64,000 nt of DNA. It comes from UMGS1696 sp964623635 (GTDB lineage: Bacteria > Bacillota > Clostridia > Oscillospirales > CAG-272). The notes under the pieces were generated by a model that was not told the DNA's origin, searched no databases, and saw only the letters and a program-made list of their open reading frames with translations. The DNA lies in NCBI GenBank assembly GCA_964623635.1, contig CAZUUA010000008.1, forward strand, positions 17,362-81,361, written 5' to 3'. Below, in pieces: positions 26,457 through 35,861 of this stretch (its first letter is position 1; the number at the start of each line of letters is the position of its first letter). Position numbers and translations under genes: made by a program.

Positions 26457-28319
26457 TCAGGCTTCCTTCAGCTTGCCCACAAAGGGAATGGCGATGCGCA
26501 CGGCTGTTCCTTCGTTCGGTCGGCTCTGGATGGAGATCTGACCACCGTGTGCTTCCACCAGCTCCTTGGCGATGGCAAGCCCCAGACCGGTACCGCCGGC
26601 GTCTGAGGTACGGGATTTTTCCACACGATAGAACCGCTCGAAGATGTGGGCAATGTCGTCCGCCGGAATGCCTATGCCGTTGTCGGTGACGGTGGTGATG
26701 AGCATATCCTTTTCCGGATGCATCTCGATGTCGATGTGTCCGCCGTCCGGGGTGTATTTGATAGCGTTGGATATGATGTTGATGATGACCTGCTCCAGCC
26801 GCTGCCGGTCGCCGGTGACATTCGGGATCCCCTCGGCCGCCTGACAGGTGATGGTGTGTCCGTGGGCTTCCAGGTCGGGACGCATGACCTCACACAGCCG
26901 TCGTACGGAAGAGGGCAGATCAAAGCTTTCCACCTGCCATTTGGTGCGCTTGTTGTCCAGTCGGGACAGCACCAGCAGATCCGACACGATCCGGGTCATT
27001 CTGTCGCTTTCAGAAAGTATCATGTCCAAGAAATATTCACGCATATCGTCTTCCATATCGGGATCGGACAAGATCGTCTCGGTGGCGCCCTTGATGGAGG
27101 TCAGCGGTGTACGCAGCTCATGGGACACATTGGCAACGAATTCCCGGCGGCTTTCGTCCAGCTCGTACCGACCGGTCACATCGTGGGCAATGAGGATACA
27201 GCCGGGCACTTTTTTACGCCCCTCTGCATACCGGATCACGCCTACGCTGACGTCAAAAACTCTGCCTGCCACGATACGATCCCGGAACACAAAGCCGTCT
27301 CTGGAACGCTCCACGGTCACATCCGGCGAGGTCAGCCGCAGCTTACTACCATCCCGCTGCAGCGGAATGTCCATGCCTTCCAAACAGATATCCAGCATGG
27401 TGCCATTGTCCGGTGCCGGTTGGTCACCCAGCTTCTGCTGCTCTCCCAGCCGTTGGTCCTCGCTGATATGCTTTTGATACAGCTCCGATGCGCTGTTGTT
27501 CCAGTGGAGCAGCTTGCCGTCGGCCGAAAAGGTGAACACCGCATCCCGGAGACTGGCCATCACCGTCTGCAGCTTTTCTCTCTCACCGGAAACCTCGTCT
27601 AAGGTATCCTTCAGCTGATCCTTCATGTAGTTGAAATTCTCGGTCAAAATACCCAGCTCGTCTCGGGAGTTGACCTCGATGGGATGGGTGAAGTCGCCTT
27701 CTGCTACTCGTCTTGTGCCCCAGGTCAGTCGCTGGATGGGAGAGGTGATGGCCTTGGCAAGGAAGAAGGAAAGCAGGATGGCAATGAAGATCCCCACGAA
27801 CATGGCCTGCAGGATGATGGAAAAGATCACCTGGTTCAGCTGTCGCACCTCTTCCAGGGAATCCTTTACGTATACGATGCGGTCTCCGTCGGCAAAGGGC
27901 AGTGCCCAGTCCGCATATTCGGCACCGCTGATGATCCGGTTGTCGTAGCGTCCACGGATAGCAGCCAGCATATTGGGCGTGACCTCCAGCGCTTCCCCCA
28001 GCTGCGTATCGGAGCCGGTCAGCATGGTGCCGTAGCCATCCAGCACATAGTAGTTGCGGTAGCCATCGATGCCCAGGATGCTGCCGTAGGAGGACAGGAT
28101 CTCCTTCATACGAGAGATGTTCTCCGCACCGCTTGCAGCCTCGGCCAGCTCGTGATACAGGATCGTGTTTTCGTCAAAGCATTCGGTCATCTGCTCACTG
28201 AACTGGTCGGCAAAGTACCCGGACACACCGTTCATCAAAATGGCAGACACGGCGCACATGACCGCTACGATAAAGACCAGCAGGATCAGCACGATCTTAA
28301 AATACAGGCTTTTGAACAT
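26457..28319 (-). CDS. walK: WalK-like sensor histidine kinase
   Basis: A 620-residue membrane histidine kinase. TM1 spans about residues 8-29, an extracytoplasmic sensor 30-165, and TM2 166-188. HAMP follows (190-243), then a PAS domain (about 250-390, with a long insert) and HisKA with phospho-acceptor His 400 in NVSHELRTPL. The HATPase domain has NIISNAIKYTP, DNGIGIP and GGTGLGLAIAKEL. WalK controls cell-wall homeostasis genes. It starts 6 bp after walR, and the YycH/YycI-like genes follow. Confidence 0.92.
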   Translation of the reverse strand: MFKSLYFKIVLILLVFIVAVMCAVSAILMNGVSGYFADQFSEQMTECFDENTILYHELAEAASGAENISRMKEILSSYGSILGIDGYRNYYVLDGYGTMLTGSDTQLGEALEVTPNMLAAIRGRYDNRIISGAEYADWALPFADGDRIVYVKDSLEEVRQLNQVIFSIILQAMFVGIFIAILLSFFLAKAITSPIQRLTWGTRRVAEGDFTHPIEVNSRDELGILTENFNYMKDQLKDTLDEVSGEREKLQTVMASLRDAVFTFSADGKLLHWNNSASELYQKHISEDQRLGEQQKLGDQPAPDNGTMLDICLEGMDIPLQRDGSKLRLTSPDVTVERSRDGFVFRDRIVAGRVFDVSVGVIRYAEGRKKVPGCILIAHDVTGRYELDESRREFVANVSHELRTPLTSIKGATETILSDPDMEDDMREYFLDMILSESDRMTRIVSDLLVLSRLDNKRTKWQVESFDLPSSVRRLCEVMRPDLEAHGHTITCQAAEGIPNVTGDRQRLEQVIINIISNAIKYTPDGGHIDIEMHPEKDMLITTVTDNGIGIPADDIAHIFERFYRVEKSRTSDAGGTGLGLAIAKELVEAHGGQISIQSRPNEGTAVRIAIPFVGKLKEA

Positions 28320-28325
28320 ATTCGG

Positions 28326-29054
28326 TCATTCCCATTTGGCTAAGAAGTAGCCCACACCTCGTTTGGTCTTCAGGTATTCCGGCCGAGCAGGGTCCGCTTC
28401 GATCTTGTTGCGGATCCGGCATACGGTCACGTCCACGGTGCGGATATCGCCATAGTAGTCGTCGTAGCCCCAGATGGCTTCCAGCAGTGCTTCCCGGGAA
28501 TAGGCGGTGCCTGCGTTGGCCGCTAAGAATGCGATGAAGTCGTAGTCTTTTTTGGACAGCTCGATGGGTTCGCCGTTTTTGGTGACGGAATAGTGGCTGG
28601 TGTCAATGGCAAGCTCACCGATGCGGATCACGTCCGCCACGGCTGTTTTCTGCTGCGCTTGCTGCTGTACCACTTCCCCGGAGGATCGGCGGATATTGGC
28701 ACGGATCCGGGACAGCAGCTCCTTGAAGGAAAAGGGCTTGGTCACATAGTCGTCGGCGCCGGTGTCCAGACCCAAGATCTTGTCCTTTTCTTCTTCCCTG
28801 GCCGTGACAAAAATGATGGGCACCTGGGATACCAGCCGGATCTTTTCGCAGACCTCGAACCCATTCATCCGGGGCAGCATGATGTCCAATAAGATCAGGT
28901 CGTACCCACCGGTCAGCGCCTCGGTCAGTCCGGTCTCGCCGTCGTAGGCGCAGATGCAGTCGTAGCCTTCCTTTTTGATATTGTACGCCAGCACCTGGGC
29001 AATATTTTTTTCGTCCTCCACCACGAGGATACGCTTTTTTGTCGTGTTTTCCAT
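28326..29054 (-). CDS. walR: WalR-like OmpR/PhoB response regulator
   Basis: 242 residues. The receiver domain has acidic pocket Glu13-Asp14, phospho-acceptor Asp57 (LILLDIMLP) and Lys in YVTKPFSF. The C-terminal winged helix (about 145-240) has YDFIAFLAANAGTAYSREAL, DVTVCRIRNKIE and KRGVGYFL. It is the first gene of a walR-walK-yycH-yycI operon. GGAGGAG lies 5 bases before the ATG. As in other Firmicutes, target genes are probably autolysins and wall enzymes; none is identifiable here by motif. Confidence 0.93.
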   Translation of the reverse strand: MENTTKKRILVVEDEKNIAQVLAYNIKKEGYDCICAYDGETGLTEALTGGYDLILLDIMLPRMNGFEVCEKIRLVSQVPIIFVTAREEEKDKILGLDTGADDYVTKPFSFKELLSRIRANIRRSSGEVVQQQAQQKTAVADVIRIGELAIDTSHYSVTKNGEPIELSKKDYDFIAFLAANAGTAYSREALLEAIWGYDDYYGDIRTVDVTVCRIRNKIEADPARPEYLKTKRGVGYFLAKWE

Positions 29055-29220
29055 GGGCTCCTCCTTTTTGCGAAAATGAAGAATGCAAAATTACGGAACA
29101 AATATGTCCTTGACAAATTCGTATTATATGGGTATTCGTTCGTGTACGATTCTGAATCAAATCAAAATGCGTAGGATTTTATTCTTCAATTATTCATTTT
29201 GATTCTTCATTATTCACTGT
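29055..29220. other. AT-rich spacer before walR with simple repeats
   Basis: The segment near walR has a minus-strand TATAAT (29128-29123) without a clear -35 box. An alternative promoter, TTGTCA-17-TAATTT, lies closer to the gene. The part at 29170-29225 is a degenerate TTCATTATTCA-type repeat. Confidence 0.35.
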
Positions 29221-30279
29221 TCATTGTTTACTGCAAACCACCGCATCTTCTTCGATCAGTTCACACAGCAGTGCGATCATCCGCTGGGAGCAGCCGTCGC
29301 CGCTGACCTGGACGATCACCTGACTGTGCTCCGTGCTGTATGCTGCCAATGCGGCGTAGACGGCGTCCGGGTCGGTGCGGTAGTCTACCACAAAATCCGG
29401 CTCGATCACCAGATATCCGGCCTGTCGCAGTGCGTCCCGATCGGTATCCTTTGTGGCAGGCAGCACGTATTCCAGCCGCCGACAGCACAGTGCTTCCAGC
29501 TTGTCATTCACGGCGTCGGCTTCGGCTACGCTGTCCGCACAAATGCCGCCCTGCCCCGTCATGCCCCAGAGCCAATATTTTTCCTCTGCTGAATCGGGGT
29601 GCAAAAACAGGGTACAGCCAAGGCCGCTGTTTTCGATGATCTCCTCGGCTGCCGGAAATGTCGGATTTTCATAGTTGTCGCCGGTGACGATGTACAGCCG
29701 ACACACATCCTCGGTAGGTGCCGGTGGCGTGTAGGGTCGTTCCTCTGTGGTCTCCACGTCCCGGTACAGCTCCATCAGTTCCTCCAGGGTCTTGCTGACG
29801 CTGTCGGCGGTGTCGGCGTCGGTGATGCGCAGAACGGTCCGACCGTCCTCGTCTTGGGCATAGGTGCAGGTCAGGTCAAAGATCGCCGCCATCCATTCGC
29901 CGTCCACGTAGGTGTAGCCGTTTTCCCGAAAGACGCCGATGTTCTCCTGTAGCTCGCCGTTCACCACAGCGGTCTTGTCCCGGAACAGGATGGATGCATA
30001 CGTACCGTTCGTGTGGACAAACAGCACGTTGTCACCCTTTTGACCACCGCTTTGCCGGTAGGACACCTGGATGTCCTCGAACATTCCAAAGAAGTCTGCC
30101 GGCACATGGTAGCGACCGTCCTTGATCCGCAGCGGCGCCATGGCATCCTTGTACCAGGCTTCGTCGTTGTGGAACAGCGATGGCATACCGGATTCACTGC
30201 CGGCCACACCAGTACAAAGGAGCAGGGACAGTACAAGGATCTCCACAAGCAGCCGGAATCGTTTTTTGGTCATGGTCAT
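29221..30279 (-). CDS. Secreted protein with a copper-amine-oxidase-N-like stalk (unknown function)
   Basis: 352 residues with an N-terminal hydrophobic signal segment (LLVEILVLSLLLCTGVAG). Residues about 45-150 hold ADFFGMFEDIQVSY, ASILFRDKTAVVNGELQEN and NGYTYVDGEWMAAIF, a pattern like the copper amine oxidase N-terminal domain used as a wall or stalk module in Clostridia. The C-terminal 170 residues (RLYIVTGDNYENP onwards) resemble no family I can name. Its start overlaps the stop of the DUF3810 gene by 4 bp (ATGA), so the two are coupled. Confidence 0.65.
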   Translation of the reverse strand: MTMTKKRFRLLVEILVLSLLLCTGVAGSESGMPSLFHNDEAWYKDAMAPLRIKDGRYHVPADFFGMFEDIQVSYRQSGGQKGDNVLFVHTNGTYASILFRDKTAVVNGELQENIGVFRENGYTYVDGEWMAAIFDLTCTYAQDEDGRTVLRITDADTADSVSKTLEELMELYRDVETTEERPYTPPAPTEDVCRLYIVTGDNYENPTFPAAEEIIENSGLGCTLFLHPDSAEEKYWLWGMTGQGGICADSVAEADAVNDKLEALCCRRLEYVLPATKDTDRDALRQAGYLVIEPDFVVDYRTDPDAVYAALAAYSTEHSQVIVQVSGDGCSQRMIALLCELIEEDAVVCSKQ

Positions 30280-31391
30280 TCTGCCTCGTTATGGAGATGG
30301 TACGCCACTGCCAGATCCACCACCATGCCGTAGCTGCGTGAGCCTTCTGCGGTCCCTTGCAGCACTAAGTAGGTGTTGTTGACGGTATCGCTGACGTCCG
30401 CCGCCACGTTATCTCTATATTTGTCGAAGAACGCACTGTAGCACTGCAGGTCATAGCGCACCCGAAAGTCCAACGACTGCACCACTTCATAGTACAGCTC
30501 CGGGGACGCCTGGTACAGTGGGGACGCTAAATATTCGTACATATTCAGGTAGCCGCTGTACTGCATATACGGGTCGTCCGAATTGATGCACACCAGATAA
30601 GCCAAGAAGTTGGCTTCGTTCTCTCGTGCGATCCCACGCTGGTGTGCCATTTCGTGAGCTGTAGTATAGACATTGACGAAGTACGGATAGTTGGTGTTCA
30701 GGTTTGCTTCTCCGGTGAAATAGGTGTACATACCGGAGATGTGGGTGTAGGTCATGACGGCAGATGAGGTGATCTGCTTCACGGGCACACGGAGCACCGG
30801 CAAAAAGTCGTACCTTCCTGCCAAGGTTTCATAGGCATCCAAACATAGGGACACGGTGGTCTGGTGGTCGTAGGGACGCACAGAGCCCTTGTCCATCACA
30901 AAGGTCACTTCATCGGCCAAGGCATTGAGCTGCTCTGCCACCACCATAGCGGTGTCGTACAGCTCCTTGGCAGACACCTCTTGCCGGTCCAGCCCCAGCT
31001 TTTTGTCCACGGTGGTGCCACGATACCCGGCTGCAAAGGTGGCAACGAACAGGGCATACAGGACAGCCGGAATGGTGAGCAGACCGCTGATGGTGCGGAT
31101 CATATATCGTTTGCTGCGTTCGGCCTTGCGGACACTGACCACCAGCAGGACGGTCATGGTGACGGGCAGGCTCAGGATGATGGTCTCTGCCAGGGAAAAG
31201 GGGATCCAGCTTGTGAGATGTGCGGTGGCGCTGCGGAAGAAGGTACTGATATGGAGATTGAACCAATCGGCGAAGCGGGGACTGCACAAAAAGCCGATAT
31301 GGCAAGCGCCTGCCACAAGTGTCAAAAACCACAGCGGCAAACAAGCTGTCGGCAGCCAGCGATGGATCCTGCGCATGGTACGCTTGAACAT
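30276..31391 (-). CDS. DUF3810 membrane protein with zincin-like HExxH motif
   Basis: 371 residues. Three predicted N-terminal transmembrane helices are followed by a large domain with HEMAHQRGIARENEANFLAY, an HExxH metal-binding motif plus a downstream glutamate, typical of DUF3810. This suggests a membrane-associated metallopeptidase, but activity is not proven for the family. The start at 31391 uses AAAGGAG; the longer frame lacks a ribosome site. It is first in a two-gene unit with the secreted protein. Confidence 0.82.
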   Translation of the reverse strand: MFKRTMRRIHRWLPTACLPLWFLTLVAGACHIGFLCSPRFADWFNLHISTFFRSATAHLTSWIPFSLAETIILSLPVTMTVLLVVSVRKAERSKRYMIRTISGLLTIPAVLYALFVATFAAGYRGTTVDKKLGLDRQEVSAKELYDTAMVVAEQLNALADEVTFVMDKGSVRPYDHQTTVSLCLDAYETLAGRYDFLPVLRVPVKQITSSAVMTYTHISGMYTYFTGEANLNTNYPYFVNVYTTAHEMAHQRGIARENEANFLAYLVCINSDDPYMQYSGYLNMYEYLASPLYQASPELYYEVVQSLDFRVRYDLQCYSAFFDKYRDNVAADVSDTVNNTYLVLQGTAEGSRSYGMVVDLAVAYHLHNEAE

Positions 31392-31450
31392 GGTGTGCTC
31401 CTTTCTTGGTGGGATCAAAAATATAACCAAACTGTATTGTTTCCCGTTTA

Positions 31451-32377
31451 TTAGAATTCTATCGGTGAAAAGGCTGTATCGGCGCCGATGGCCAAAAGCA
31501 GGGACACGATATCGTCAGGCAGTGGTGCGGTGACGATGACGCTATGTCCATCGGCCGGATGCGGAAAGGTGGTCTGCCAGGCGTGGAGTGCGTGGCGTGG
31601 GATATGGGGTGAGGCACTGCCGTACAGGTCATCTCCGGTGATGGGACAGCCGATGCCGGCAAACTGGACTCTGAGCTGGTGGGTACGGCCGGTGATGGGA
31701 TGTGCTTCCACGATGGCGTGAGAGCCGTTCTGCCACAGGGTACGATAGTCTGTGATGGCGATTTTGGCGTCCGGCGCATCGGGTGTGGTCTCTTCCCGGC
31801 GGATGATGCTTGCCTCGGCCCGATGCATATAGGAGGTCAGTGTCCCCTCCAATGCTGCCGGGGTACCGTCTAAGACTGCGAAGTAGGTCTTGCGGATCTG
31901 TCCGGCGGTCATAGCGGAGTACATCTTATAGGAAGCGTCTCTGGTGTTGGCGGTGAGCATACAGCCGCTGGTGTCTCGATCCAGTCTGTTTGTCGGCCGG
32001 AAGACATAGTGGGTATCCCGGTATCGCCAAGCCAGTGCATTGGAGACAGTATCCAGCTTATGGCCCAGGGACGGGTGTGCCGGCATATCCGGTGGCTTAT
32101 TGACCACAGTGACCCATGCATCCTCGTACAGCACTTCGATGGGCAGCTCCACGGGGATGGTGTAGGGACTGACGTCCTCGGCGGTGTCCTCGACCTTCAG
32201 GGACAGCACATCGCCTTCGTGTAGCGTATACCGGACGGTCTGCCACTGTCCATTGACAGTGATCCCATTCTCGGCAAACTTCAGCTTCTTGATCAGGTTG
32301 GACGAGTATCCCAGCCCTCTCTGCAGCACATCCCGAATGGTCTTTCCGTCGTATTCTTTATCGATTTGTATATCCAT
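31451..32377 (-). CDS. RluA-family pseudouridine synthase
   Basis: 308 residues. An S4-like RNA-binding N-terminus (residues 1-75, SSNLIKKLKFAENGITVNGQ) precedes the catalytic domain with RPTNRLDRDTSGCML, where the Asp after Leu-Asp-Arg is catalytic. Further conserved segments are HPITGRTHQLRVQFAGIG and PITGDDLYG. The target (23S rRNA or tRNA) cannot be decided. It is in the same direction as the DUF3810 gene, 60 bp apart. Confidence 0.9.
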   Translation of the reverse strand: MDIQIDKEYDGKTIRDVLQRGLGYSSNLIKKLKFAENGITVNGQWQTVRYTLHEGDVLSLKVEDTAEDVSPYTIPVELPIEVLYEDAWVTVVNKPPDMPAHPSLGHKLDTVSNALAWRYRDTHYVFRPTNRLDRDTSGCMLTANTRDASYKMYSAMTAGQIRKTYFAVLDGTPAALEGTLTSYMHRAEASIIRREETTPDAPDAKIAITDYRTLWQNGSHAIVEAHPITGRTHQLRVQFAGIGCPITGDDLYGSASPHIPRHALHAWQTTFPHPADGHSVIVTAPLPDDIVSLLLAIGADTAFSPIEF

Positions 32378-32702
32378 GGTTCTTTAGTCTTTCGTTTTGG
32401 TGGTGGTTTTCTCCAGTGTCGTAATCCAAGACGTTCGGATGGGGGTACGCAGCTTTTTGAAAAAAGCCTGGCAAAAACTTTTTTCCGATTGTCCACGTAT
32501 CGTGCAGTGCAGGCAGGTCGTTACCGATCTGGTTCCAGTGGCGTACGGTGTCGGGTTGTTGGGGTGCACACGGTAACGGTTCTGCAACGGGATTGCAGGA
32601 TTTATTTCCGTTCATCCGATCATCTTCCATCAATAGCAAAGCTATTTCAATCACATTCATTGTCAAACATTTCTGACTCCCAACTTCTGACCTATGTCCC
32701 TC
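32378..32702. other. Intergenic region, no supported gene
   Basis: 325 bp between the small basic protein gene and rluA. A minus-strand frame of up to 102 codons is open and reaches into rluA, but it lacks convincing codon usage and homology. A small CTGCAA/TTGCAG hairpin and a short AACTTCTGAC-type repeat next to 32690 are present. Confidence 0.4.
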
Positions 32703-33056
32703 TCACTCGTCCAGTTCACGCCAATAGCTGTAGTATGCCACGATAGTGCGTTCTTCGCCGCCGTGTTCCTTGTCCGGGGCTGTGATCACCACACCCTCCA
32801 AAGACAGCAGCTCCCAGGCCTGCAGGGACAGCACATCGGCTCGCAGCACCACATCCTGGCTGGCGTAGACCAGCAGCTCGTCCTCTTTGCGGATGATGGA
32901 GCCTTTTTTCGCCACCACCTCTTCGATGCCGTTGATCTTCTCACACACGCATTTCAGAGATCGTCCGTTCAGGTAATTGGCCAGATCGTTCTTGTAGCGC
33001 TTGCTGTCGGGGTTTTTACTTTTCGTCCATTGTTTTTTCTTTTTCTTACCAAACAT
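32703..33056 (-). CDS. Small basic protein of unknown function
   Basis: 117 residues. It starts with a run of lysines (MFGKKKKKQWTKSKNPDSKR), probably nucleic-acid binding or disordered. A beta-rich body follows (CVCEKINGIEEVVAKKGSII, ELLVYASQDVVLRADVLSLQ) and an acidic C-terminus. I do not recognise a family. The start at 33056 follows GATGAGG; a longer frame upstream is unlikely. It is divergent from the ABC exporter gene. Confidence 0.65.
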   Translation of the reverse strand: MFGKKKKKQWTKSKNPDSKRYKNDLANYLNGRSLKCVCEKINGIEEVVAKKGSIIRKEDELLVYASQDVVLRADVLSLQAWELLSLEGVVITAPDKEHGGEERTIVAYYSYWRELDE

Positions 33057-33415
33057 AGTCACCTCATCTGCGCTGCTGACGGGAAAAGAGCCCCACCATG
33101 AGCCACGTAAAATCGCACGAATTCGGTGGGTCTTTTTTGTGCAAAGCGCCGAAATTTCAAAAATTTGTGAAATTCTATTGCATATTCTGTGATTTATGCT
33201 ATCATAAATGGACACGGATCTTTTTTTCGTGTGGGGTAAGGGGCAACTGCGCTTCCACAGAACAGGGGATCCGGGACACAAAAGCTTGGTGCCAACACCA
33301 TTATAGCACAAAAGTCGCTCCGTGTGAAGGATATTTCCGTAAATTTTTTTGCACGCAGTGGCAAATCCACGCAGAGAGAAAGAGCCCCCATTTGCGAGGG
33401 CACGGAGAGAAAACT

Positions 33416-35815
33416 ATGCTTCCGTTAGACAATTTATCTGAAGCGGCCATCCGCGCACTGGTGGACTTTGGTCGTTCCCCGGAGGAGCTGTCGGTGGCCC
33501 TGCAAATGGATCTGGATTTTGATGGGAATTTCGGAGAGAGCTGGCTCGTCTACGATCCCCAGAAGAAATCGCTGATCCGTTTGCTGGCCGATCCCGATTC
33601 GATCCCCAAGGCAAGCCAATCCATGAAAAGTCATGCCCATGACAATTTCGAACACTTCGGACAAACGCCGCCGGCCGGGTTCGTGAAGGTTCTGGACGAA
33701 TTCTCCTTTGAGACCTTCTCCGACATGGTGGTGGACACCTTTATGTCCTCCAACCGGCTGCTGATGCTGAAGCACGACACCACTCGTCCCGATACGACAG
33801 GGTTGGAACGGGAAGAAGAAGAAAAGGTTTTGGAGAAATGGAACAAGGATGCCGTCACGGAGATCGTGGGGTACTGCACCAACTCCAAGAGACAAAGACT
33901 ATTCGCATTCCGGGATATTGTAGAACGGCTTTACCGTGGTGACGAGATCACGGAGGAAGACCAGATCTTCGAGCAGTTCAACCACAAATGTCCCAAGTGC
34001 GGCAGACGGTACGAGAACCAGTACCGGCGCATCTGCACCTACTGCTCCAAGAAGGGTGATCTGGTGGGTCGACTGCTTAGCTATCTGAAGCCCTTCAAGC
34101 TGCAGGTGGCAACGGTCATGTGCTGTATGCTGGCCTCCTCTGCCATATCCCTTATCAGCCCCATCATCAACGGGCAGATTTTGTACGACAGAGTCATCGA
34201 CGCCGACGGCAACTGGCACACCCTGACCAAGCTGTTCATCGTGCTGTCCGTCATTGTGGGACTGGCGCTGCTCTCTTTGGGCGTGAGCATCCTGCAGAAC
34301 CGGGCCAACGCACGTCTGTCCACCCGTATGACGAAAAACATGAAGCAGAACGTCTTTGACTGTATGCTCCATTTGTCCCTGCGCTACTTCAACGACAACT
34401 CCACCGGTAGACTGATCAGCCGTGTCAACTACGATGCCGAGCGGATCCAGGCCTTCTACATCGATGGTCTGCCCAACTTCATCATAAACACCGTAAACCT
34501 GATCGGCCTTACCATCTTCCTGTTCTACCTCAACTGGAAAATGACCCTGATGGTGTTCGTGCCGGTGCCGATCATCATCGTGATCTTCCGGGTCATGCTG
34601 CCCAAGCTGTGGAGAATGTACTCCAAGCAGTGGCGTGCATCGTCTTCCCTGAATTCCATGCTGGGCGACTCCCTGAACGGCGTCCGTGTGGTCAAGGCCT
34701 TTGCCAAGGAAGCCGAGGAGACCAACCGGTTCTACGGCTATTCCCATAAGCTGTACGACGCCAACCTGCGTGTGAACGTCACGACCCTGACCATTTTCCC
34801 CATCGTCAGCCTGCTGATCGGTATGTCTTCCCAGATGATCTGGGGCTACGGCGGTCTGTCCGTCATGGGCATGGATATGACCTACGGTGACTTCACCACG
34901 TACCTGGGCTACATCGGCATGATCTTTGGCCCTCTGCAATTCTACTCCACCTTCACCAACCAGATCACGGACGTTATGAACGCCGCACAGCGTATGTTCG
35001 AGATCCTTGACATGGTGCCCGACATCATGGACGACAAGGATGCGGTGGACATTCCGGAATTCAAGGGTGAGATCGAATTCAAGAACGTGAACTTCCACTA
35101 CAATCCCAACCGGCCCATCCTGAAGGACGTGAACATCCAGGTGGCTGCCGGGGACAACGTGGGTCTGGTGGGACATACCGGTTCCGGTAAGAGCACCATT
35201 GCCAACCTGATCACCCGTATGTACGACACCATTTCCGGTACCATCACCATCGACGGTGTGGACATCCGCAAGATCAAGCTGTCCTGCATCCGTCGGAATA
35301 TCGCCATCGTGTCTCAGGAGATCTTCCTGTTCCGTGGCACCATTGCGGACAACATTCGCTATGCCCGTCCGGACGCCACCATGGAAGAAGTGATCGCTGC
35401 GGCCAAGGCTGCCAATGCCCACGACTTTATCGTACGGATGCCGGAAGGGTATGAGACCGAGGTCGGTACCGGTTCCAGATCCCTGTCCGGTGGGGAACGG
35501 CAGAGAGTTTCCATCGCCAGAGCACTGCTGATGTCTCCTTCTATCCTGATCCTGGACGAAGCTACGGCTGCTATGGACACGGAGACCGAGCGGCTCATCA
35601 GCGATGCACTTGCCAAGCTGATCAAGGGACGCACCTGTATCTCCATTGCCCACCGTTTGTCCACACTGAAGGACTGCAACAAGCTGTTCGCCATCGAGAA
35701 CGGGGAGATTGCCGAATCCGGTACACCCGAAGAGCTGATGGCAAAGAAGGGCGTGTACTACAGGCTGTATATGCTGCAATCCGAAGCTATGAAGAAGGTA
35801 CTCTCCGGTATGTGA
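33416..35815 (+). CDS. ABC exporter (fused membrane and ATPase domains) with N-terminal domain and zinc ribbon
   Basis: 799 residues, far longer than a normal half-size exporter (about 580). Residues 1-185 are an acidic soluble domain of unknown fold. A CxxC-x11-CxxC zinc ribbon (Cys 192, 195, 207, 210) follows, then six transmembrane helices and the ATPase with Walker A GHTGSGKST, signature LSGGERQR, Walker B ILILDEATAAMD and switch His in IAHRLS. The start at 33416 has GGAGAG upstream. It is first in a cassette with a DUF1854 gene and a second exporter of the same plan; the two probably act as a heterodimer. Confidence 0.88.
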   Translation: MLPLDNLSEAAIRALVDFGRSPEELSVALQMDLDFDGNFGESWLVYDPQKKSLIRLLADPDSIPKASQSMKSHAHDNFEHFGQTPPAGFVKVLDEFSFETFSDMVVDTFMSSNRLLMLKHDTTRPDTTGLEREEEEKVLEKWNKDAVTEIVGYCTNSKRQRLFAFRDIVERLYRGDEITEEDQIFEQFNHKCPKCGRRYENQYRRICTYCSKKGDLVGRLLSYLKPFKLQVATVMCCMLASSAISLISPIINGQILYDRVIDADGNWHTLTKLFIVLSVIVGLALLSLGVSILQNRANARLSTRMTKNMKQNVFDCMLHLSLRYFNDNSTGRLISRVNYDAERIQAFYIDGLPNFIINTVNLIGLTIFLFYLNWKMTLMVFVPVPIIIVIFRVMLPKLWRMYSKQWRASSSLNSMLGDSLNGVRVVKAFAKEAEETNRFYGYSHKLYDANLRVNVTTLTIFPIVSLLIGMSSQMIWGYGGLSVMGMDMTYGDFTTYLGYIGMIFGPLQFYSTFTNQITDVMNAAQRMFEILDMVPDIMDDKDAVDIPEFKGEIEFKNVNFHYNPNRPILKDVNIQVAAGDNVGLVGHTGSGKSTIANLITRMYDTISGTITIDGVDIRKIKLSCIRRNIAIVSQEIFLFRGTIADNIRYARPDATMEEVIAAAKAANAHDFIVRMPEGYETEVGTGSRSLSGGERQRVSIARALLMSPSILILDEATAAMDTETERLISDALAKLIKGRTCISIAHRLSTLKDCNKLFAIENGEIAESGTPEELMAKKGVYYRLYMLQSEAMKKVLSGM

Positions 35816-35861
35816 GCACGCAGGTGTGCTGCAGGATCGAGAGAAATTTGAGGTAATACAT

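Noticed and set aside
32358..32666. Minus-strand frame of 102 codons upstream of rluA
   Set aside because: No ribosome site at its first ATG, overlaps the rluA start, shows no recognisable domain and unusual composition; kept as an intergenic note only.
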